In this document: positions 46,565-49,352 of the stretch, in pieces | How positions within the stretch are numbered: position 1 is the first letter of the stretch | Layout of the letters: each line of letters opens with the position of its first letter | Assembly: GCA_021740085.1 (NCBI GenBank) | Contig: JAIPAL010000008.1 | Span: 1-49,352, forward strand | Length of the DNA stretch: 49,352 nt | Reading direction: 5' to 3' | Origin: Crocinitomicaceae bacterium | GTDB lineage: Bacteria; Bacteroidota; Bacteroidia; Flavobacteriales_D; Crocinitomicaceae | Translations under genes and position numbers: made by a program | The notes under the pieces: generated by a model | Databases searched by the model: none | The model's input: the letters and a program-made list of their open reading frames with translations, nothing else | Told to the model about the DNA's origin: nothing

Positions 46565-48055
46565 ATGACAAAATTAATTTCAAAATCTCGTTTTGTATCC
46601 GGTATTCAATGTTCAAAAAAATTATATTTTGACATCCACAGAAAAGATTTAAAACCAATAATTTCTGAACAACAAGAATTACTATTTGCTACTGGGCACA
46701 TAATAGGAGAATTGGCTCAAAGTGCTTTCCCAAATGGAAAGGATGCTTCCCCTGAAAATTATTATGATTTCTCTAAATCAATTCAGGATACTAAAGACTG
46801 GATTGACGCTGGTATTAATACCATTTACGAAGCAGCATTTAGTTCGCATGGAGTATTAGCGGCGCTTGATATTCTACATCATACCGAAAATGAAAGATGG
46901 GCTATTGAAGTAAAAAGCAGTTCGGAAGTTAAAAAATATCATTTAACAGACGCCTCCTTACAATATTGGGTAATGAATAAATCAGGATTAAAACCTGACA
47001 AATTCTTTTTAATGCACATCAATACGGCCTATATCAAACAAGGCGACATAAATCCAAATGAACTCTTTACATTGGCTGATATTACCAATCAAGTGATGGC
47101 AAATCAAGAGTGGGTAACGAAAAATTTAGAGCATTTAAAAACTATTATTTCCAGTGAAAAAGAGCCTGTAGTTGAAATTGGCAAACATTGTAGTGCACCA
47201 TTCAGCTGTGATTACAAACACCATTGCTGGAAGCACATCCCAGAACAATCTGTTTTTTCACTTTACAGTCCTAGAGGATTAGATTGGAATTTATACAAAC
47301 AAGGTATATTTAAAATAATTGACATCCCAGAAAATACTCCCCTCAATCATAGGCAAAATTTGCAAGTAAATGGTCAAAAAAATACCGCTAGCCACTTTGA
47401 TCAAACAAGCATTAATGAATTTTTAAACACGTGGGAATTCCCACTGTATTTTTTTGATTTTGAAACGATTTTTCCAGCATTGCCGGTATTGGATGGAACA
47501 AGACCTTTTCAGCAAGTTCCATTTCAATATTCCTTGCATATTTTAGAACAAGCAGACGGAGCATATATACACAAAGAATTTTTGGCAGAACCAATAGATT
47601 TTATGATTCCTACAGTTGACCCGAGAAAAAAATTGATAGAACAAATGAAACTTGACTTTGGTGAAACTGGGTCTATTGTTGCCTACAATGCTACTTTTGA
47701 AATAAGTAGACTTAAGGAATTAGCCATTGCATTCCCTGAAGATAAAACATTTATTGAAGATTTAATTTGCCGCTTTGTAGATCTTTTGGTTCCCTTTAGA
47801 AATGGATGGCATTATCAACCGGAAATGGGTGGTTCTGCATCAATAAAAGCTGTTTTGCCCGCTATTGCGCCAGCATTTAGTTATGAGGATTTAGCAATCT
47901 CCAATGGAGGTGATGCGAGTAATATATTTTTGAGTATGATTACTAATACCTTCGAAGGTGATTTCAATTTAACTAGACAGCATTTGCTAAAATACTGTGA
48001 AAGAGACACCTATGGAATGGTCGTGATTTGGAAATATTTGATAGAAAACAGCTAA
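46565..48055 (+). CDS. DUF2779-type protein: Cas4/AddB-like Fe-S nuclease fused to a DEDD exonuclease
   Basis: 496 residues. The N-terminal half looks like a PD-(D/E)XK nuclease with an iron-sulfur cluster: Cys16 (IQCSKKL), His45 (GHIIGE), Asp102 (ALDIL), Glu115 and Lys117 (IEVKSSS), and Cys209, Cys215, Cys221 (HCSAPFSCDYKHHCW). The C-terminal half has RNase H-fold 3'-5' exonuclease motifs: DFE at 298-300, VAYNATFE at 372-379, and YCERD at 477-481. It is thus a potential two-nuclease enzyme for DNA end processing. It stands alone, with no helicase, Cas gene or other defence gene next to it. The domain assignment is from motifs and the role is unknown. Confidence 0.82.
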   Translation: MTKLISKSRFVSGIQCSKKLYFDIHRKDLKPIISEQQELLFATGHIIGELAQSAFPNGKDASPENYYDFSKSIQDTKDWIDAGINTIYEAAFSSHGVLAALDILHHTENERWAIEVKSSSEVKKYHLTDASLQYWVMNKSGLKPDKFFLMHINTAYIKQGDINPNELFTLADITNQVMANQEWVTKNLEHLKTIISSEKEPVVEIGKHCSAPFSCDYKHHCWKHIPEQSVFSLYSPRGLDWNLYKQGIFKIIDIPENTPLNHRQNLQVNGQKNTASHFDQTSINEFLNTWEFPLYFFDFETIFPALPVLDGTRPFQQVPFQYSLHILEQADGAYIHKEFLAEPIDFMIPTVDPRKKLIEQMKLDFGETGSIVAYNATFEISRLKELAIAFPEDKTFIEDLICRFVDLLVPFRNGWHYQPEMGGSASIKAVLPAIAPAFSYEDLAISNGGDASNIFLSMITNTFEGDFNLTRQHLLKYCERDTYGMVVIWKYLIENS

Positions 48056-48119
48056 GCGTAAAAACCATTATAGCCTTTGGAGCAGCTAGCTAAATAAAGA
48101 ATACAGCAATACCGAAAAA

Positions 48120-48554
48120 TTAATCTTCGATAATTTCTATCGCTTCGATTACATCGCCTTGTTGAATGGCATCAATTACATCAAAACCTTCCATTACTTT
48201 ACCAAAACAAGTATGTACTCTATCCAAATGAGAGGTATTATTTCTTGAATGACATACAAAAAACTGGGAACCTCCTGTATTTCTTCCAGCGTGAGCCATT
48301 GAAAGTACTCCACGATCGTGGTATTGATTCTCACCTGTTAATTCACATTCAATTTGATATCCTGGTCCACCAGCACCATTCCCATTAGGACAACCGCCTT
48401 GAATAACAAAATCAGGCAATACACGATGAAATGTTAAACCATCATAATACCCCTTTTGAGCCAGTCCAATAAAATTTGCAACTGTTTTTGGGGCATCTTT
48501 TTCAAAAAATGTCACGAGCATATCGCCCTTCACCGTTTTAATAATTCCTTTCAT
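48120..48554 (-). CDS. Cyclophilin-type peptidylprolyl isomerase
   Basis: 144 residues, no signal peptide, cytoplasmic. Active-site motifs are [15 protein letters not shown] (about 42-56, with the catalytic Arg), [19 protein letters not shown] (about 82-100), and [15 protein letters not shown]. It is similar to E. coli PpiB in size. Convergent with the nuclease gene; a TAAATTTG element lies 16 bases upstream. Confidence 0.95.
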   Translation of the reverse strand: MKGIIKTVKGDMLVTFFEKDAPKTVANFIGLAQKGYYDGLTFHRVLPDFVIQGGCPNGNGAGGPGYQIECELTGENQYHDRGVLSMAHAGRNTGGSQFFVCHSRNNTSHLDRVHTCFGKVMEGFDVIDAIQQGDVIEAIEIIED

Positions 48555-48570
48555 TCTAGTTTTTTTTGGG

Positions 48571-48578
48571 CAAATTTA
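48571..48578 (-). promoter_or_regulatory. Predicted -7 element of the cyclophilin gene
   Basis: TAAATTTG on the minus strand, 16 bases before the ATG at 48554. Confidence 0.45.
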
Positions 48579-48607
48579 GGAATATATTACTAAATATCCA
48601 TCATTCT

Positions 48608-48652
48608 GTTGAAAACTACGTTGAAAACACTCTGAAAGAAGTTGATTTCAAC
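48608..48652 (+). repeat. Cluster of GTTGA repeats at a promoter
   Basis: GTTGAAAAC occurs twice with a 12-base period (48608-48616 and 48620-48628), followed by GTTGATTTCAAC (48641-48652), a near-palindrome that overlaps the -33 TTG of the next gene. The spacing near one and two helical turns suggests a protein-binding site; the binding protein is unknown. Confidence 0.5.
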
Positions 48653-48673
48653 ATTATCCGAATATTATCTTTG
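48642..48673 (+). promoter_or_regulatory. Predicted promoter of the 178-residue gene
   Basis: TTG (48642-48644), a 21-base spacer and TATCTTTG (48666-48673) match the Bacteroidota -33/-7 consensus. The ATG is 31 bases further downstream. Confidence 0.6.
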
Positions 48674-48704
48674 TGTTTAAGCATTCTGAAAAAACAAAAA
48701 CTTT

Positions 48705-49241
48705 ATGTTCGGATCATTGATTAAAAAGAAATTAACGGATAATCAAGTAGCGAATATTTTTATAAACGCACTTTTCGATTCGGTTGATAATGGCTTCAGT
48801 ATTATTGCTCAATGGATCAATGAAGATCCCGCTTTTAATGAATCTCCAAAAATCGATGTTGCTAACAATAGTGAATTTGCCCTAATTGTAATTGTAGGTA
48901 ATCTTTCACTGCTTGAAAGTACTTTCGAAACTAGTCAAGCAGAAAGAGTGGAAAAACTCATCTACGAAAAATTGGCCAAAATTTACGAAATATCAGAATT
49001 AGACATTCGGAATATCATCAAAGAATACCGTAGTTTCATTAACAGAATTAATATGCCATCAAAGAACATGATTTATGGTATGTCAAAAGCAGTATTTTTT
49101 AAATATAATTTAAACGAGTACCAAGACGATTACTTCAAACGGATGCAGGTACCGAATCCATTATTTCTAAAAAGAATGGATGAAATTATGGGGAATTACT
49201 TATGGAATTGGGATGCTTTCTTTAAGAAGTATAAAATATAA
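48705..49241 (+). CDS. Hypothetical protein, 178 residues
   Basis: A soluble, predominantly helical protein without signal peptide. It begins MFGSLIKKKLTDNQVANIF, has a central hydrophobic strand or helix (FALIVIVGNLSLL, about 63-75), and ends in an aromatic-rich segment (NYLWNWDAFFKKYKI). No catalytic motif is evident and I do not recognise a family. It has a good promoter match with a repeat cluster over the -33 region. Confidence 0.75.
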   Translation: MFGSLIKKKLTDNQVANIFINALFDSVDNGFSIIAQWINEDPAFNESPKIDVANNSEFALIVIVGNLSLLESTFETSQAERVEKLIYEKLAKIYEISELDIRNIIKEYRSFINRINMPSKNMIYGMSKAVFFKYNLNEYQDDYFKRMQVPNPLFLKRMDEIMGNYLWNWDAFFKKYKI

Positions 49242-49294
49242 TTCCTTACAATTTCACAAAACAAAATCTGACTGATCGCTTTCTTACTACAAAA

Positions 49295-49302
49295 TATTTT
49301 TG
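49295..49302 (+). promoter_or_regulatory. Predicted -7 element of the truncated last gene
   Basis: TATTTTTG, 2 bases before ATG 49305 and 23 bases before the in-frame ATG 49326. Confidence 0.35.
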
Positions 49303-49304
49303 TC

Positions 49305-49352
49305 ATGATTTTAAATAAAAAATACATGCCAAAAAGAGATTCATTTCCTATT
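49305..49352 (+). CDS. Start of an unidentified gene, cut by the window end
   Basis: An open frame begins at ATG 49305 or, more plausibly, ATG 49326 (MPKRDSFPI...) and runs off the end. A promoter motif sits just upstream. MPKR-type starts occur in the carbamoyl-phosphate synthase large subunit, but nine residues are too few for an assignment. Confidence 0.35.
   Translation, partial: MILNKKYMPKRDSFPI

Noticed and set aside
46565-48055. CRISPR-associated Cas4 call
   Set aside because: No repeats, spacers or other cas genes in the window, and the protein is fused to an exonuclease as in DUF2779 proteins rather than Cas4.

Overview
The window is a gap-poor, AT-rich stretch of chromosome from a member of the Bacteroidota, most likely a gliding-type Flavobacteriales (Crocinitomicaceae/Cryomorphaceae-like; the family is inference). 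The reasons are a Type IX secretion/gliding cluster (PorV, PorU, a PorP/SprF-like protein, GldJ), the Bacteroidota-style 30S protein THX, a FeoB-associated Cys-rich peptide, near absence of Shine-Dalgarno sequences, and many copies of the Bacteroidota -7 promoter motif TAnnTTTG just upstream of genes. I see no rRNA, tRNA, CRISPR array, insertion sequence, prophage or integrase, and no gene-free gap longer than about 160 bases.

Layout. 1-1778 (minus): a truncated STAS protein and pyrR-pyrB. 1938-9708 (minus): porU, then porV-ispF-bioB-bioF, tightly spaced behind a promoter in the porU-porV gap. 9821-14869 (plus): PorP/SprF-like protein, an unusually large gldJ, a terminator, murF. 14883-20097: prfB (minus), gcvH (plus), gyrB and a glutathione peroxidase (minus), an OmpA-family protein (plus). 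20098-23825 (minus): valS, a DUF1573 protein, a NUDIX hydrolase. 23824-30043 (plus, apart from birA on minus): pyrE and an SRPBCC-like protein; then rsfS-ftsH-DUF2007-cdsA-psd and a secreted Lys/Cys-rich miniprotein. 30091-33529 (minus): a small unknown protein, a DASS/SLC13 transporter and an acyl-CoA synthetase. 33654-46474 (plus): an RlmI-like methyltransferase, MATE pump, fmt, a small unknown, gpsA-lysC, feoA-feoB plus Cys-rich peptide, corA, THX, serC-serA and a MORN-like secreted protein. 46565-49352: a Cas4-like nuclease/DEDD exonuclease fusion (DUF2779 type), a cyclophilin (minus), an unknown 178-residue protein behind a repeat-rich promoter, and a gene start cut by the window end.

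How it works together. Most genes are housekeeping: pyrimidine synthesis (pyrB, pyrR, pyrE), biotin synthesis and attachment (bioB, bioF, birA), isoprenoids (ispF), wall (murF), phospholipids (gpsA, cdsA, psd), translation (prfB, valS, rsfS, fmt, THX), serine and aspartate-family amino acids, and iron uptake. The accessory flavour comes from the secretion/gliding cluster. I do not see a complete undescribed multi-gene system. The observations most worth a second look are the pyrE/NUDIX pair, whose start codons share CATG and whose predicted promoters lie inside each other's reading frames; a set of predicted leaderless genes; three identical 8-base stop/start overlaps; the roughly 300-residue insertion in GldJ; the two-nuclease Fe-S protein; and the repeat cluster upstream of the 178-residue protein.
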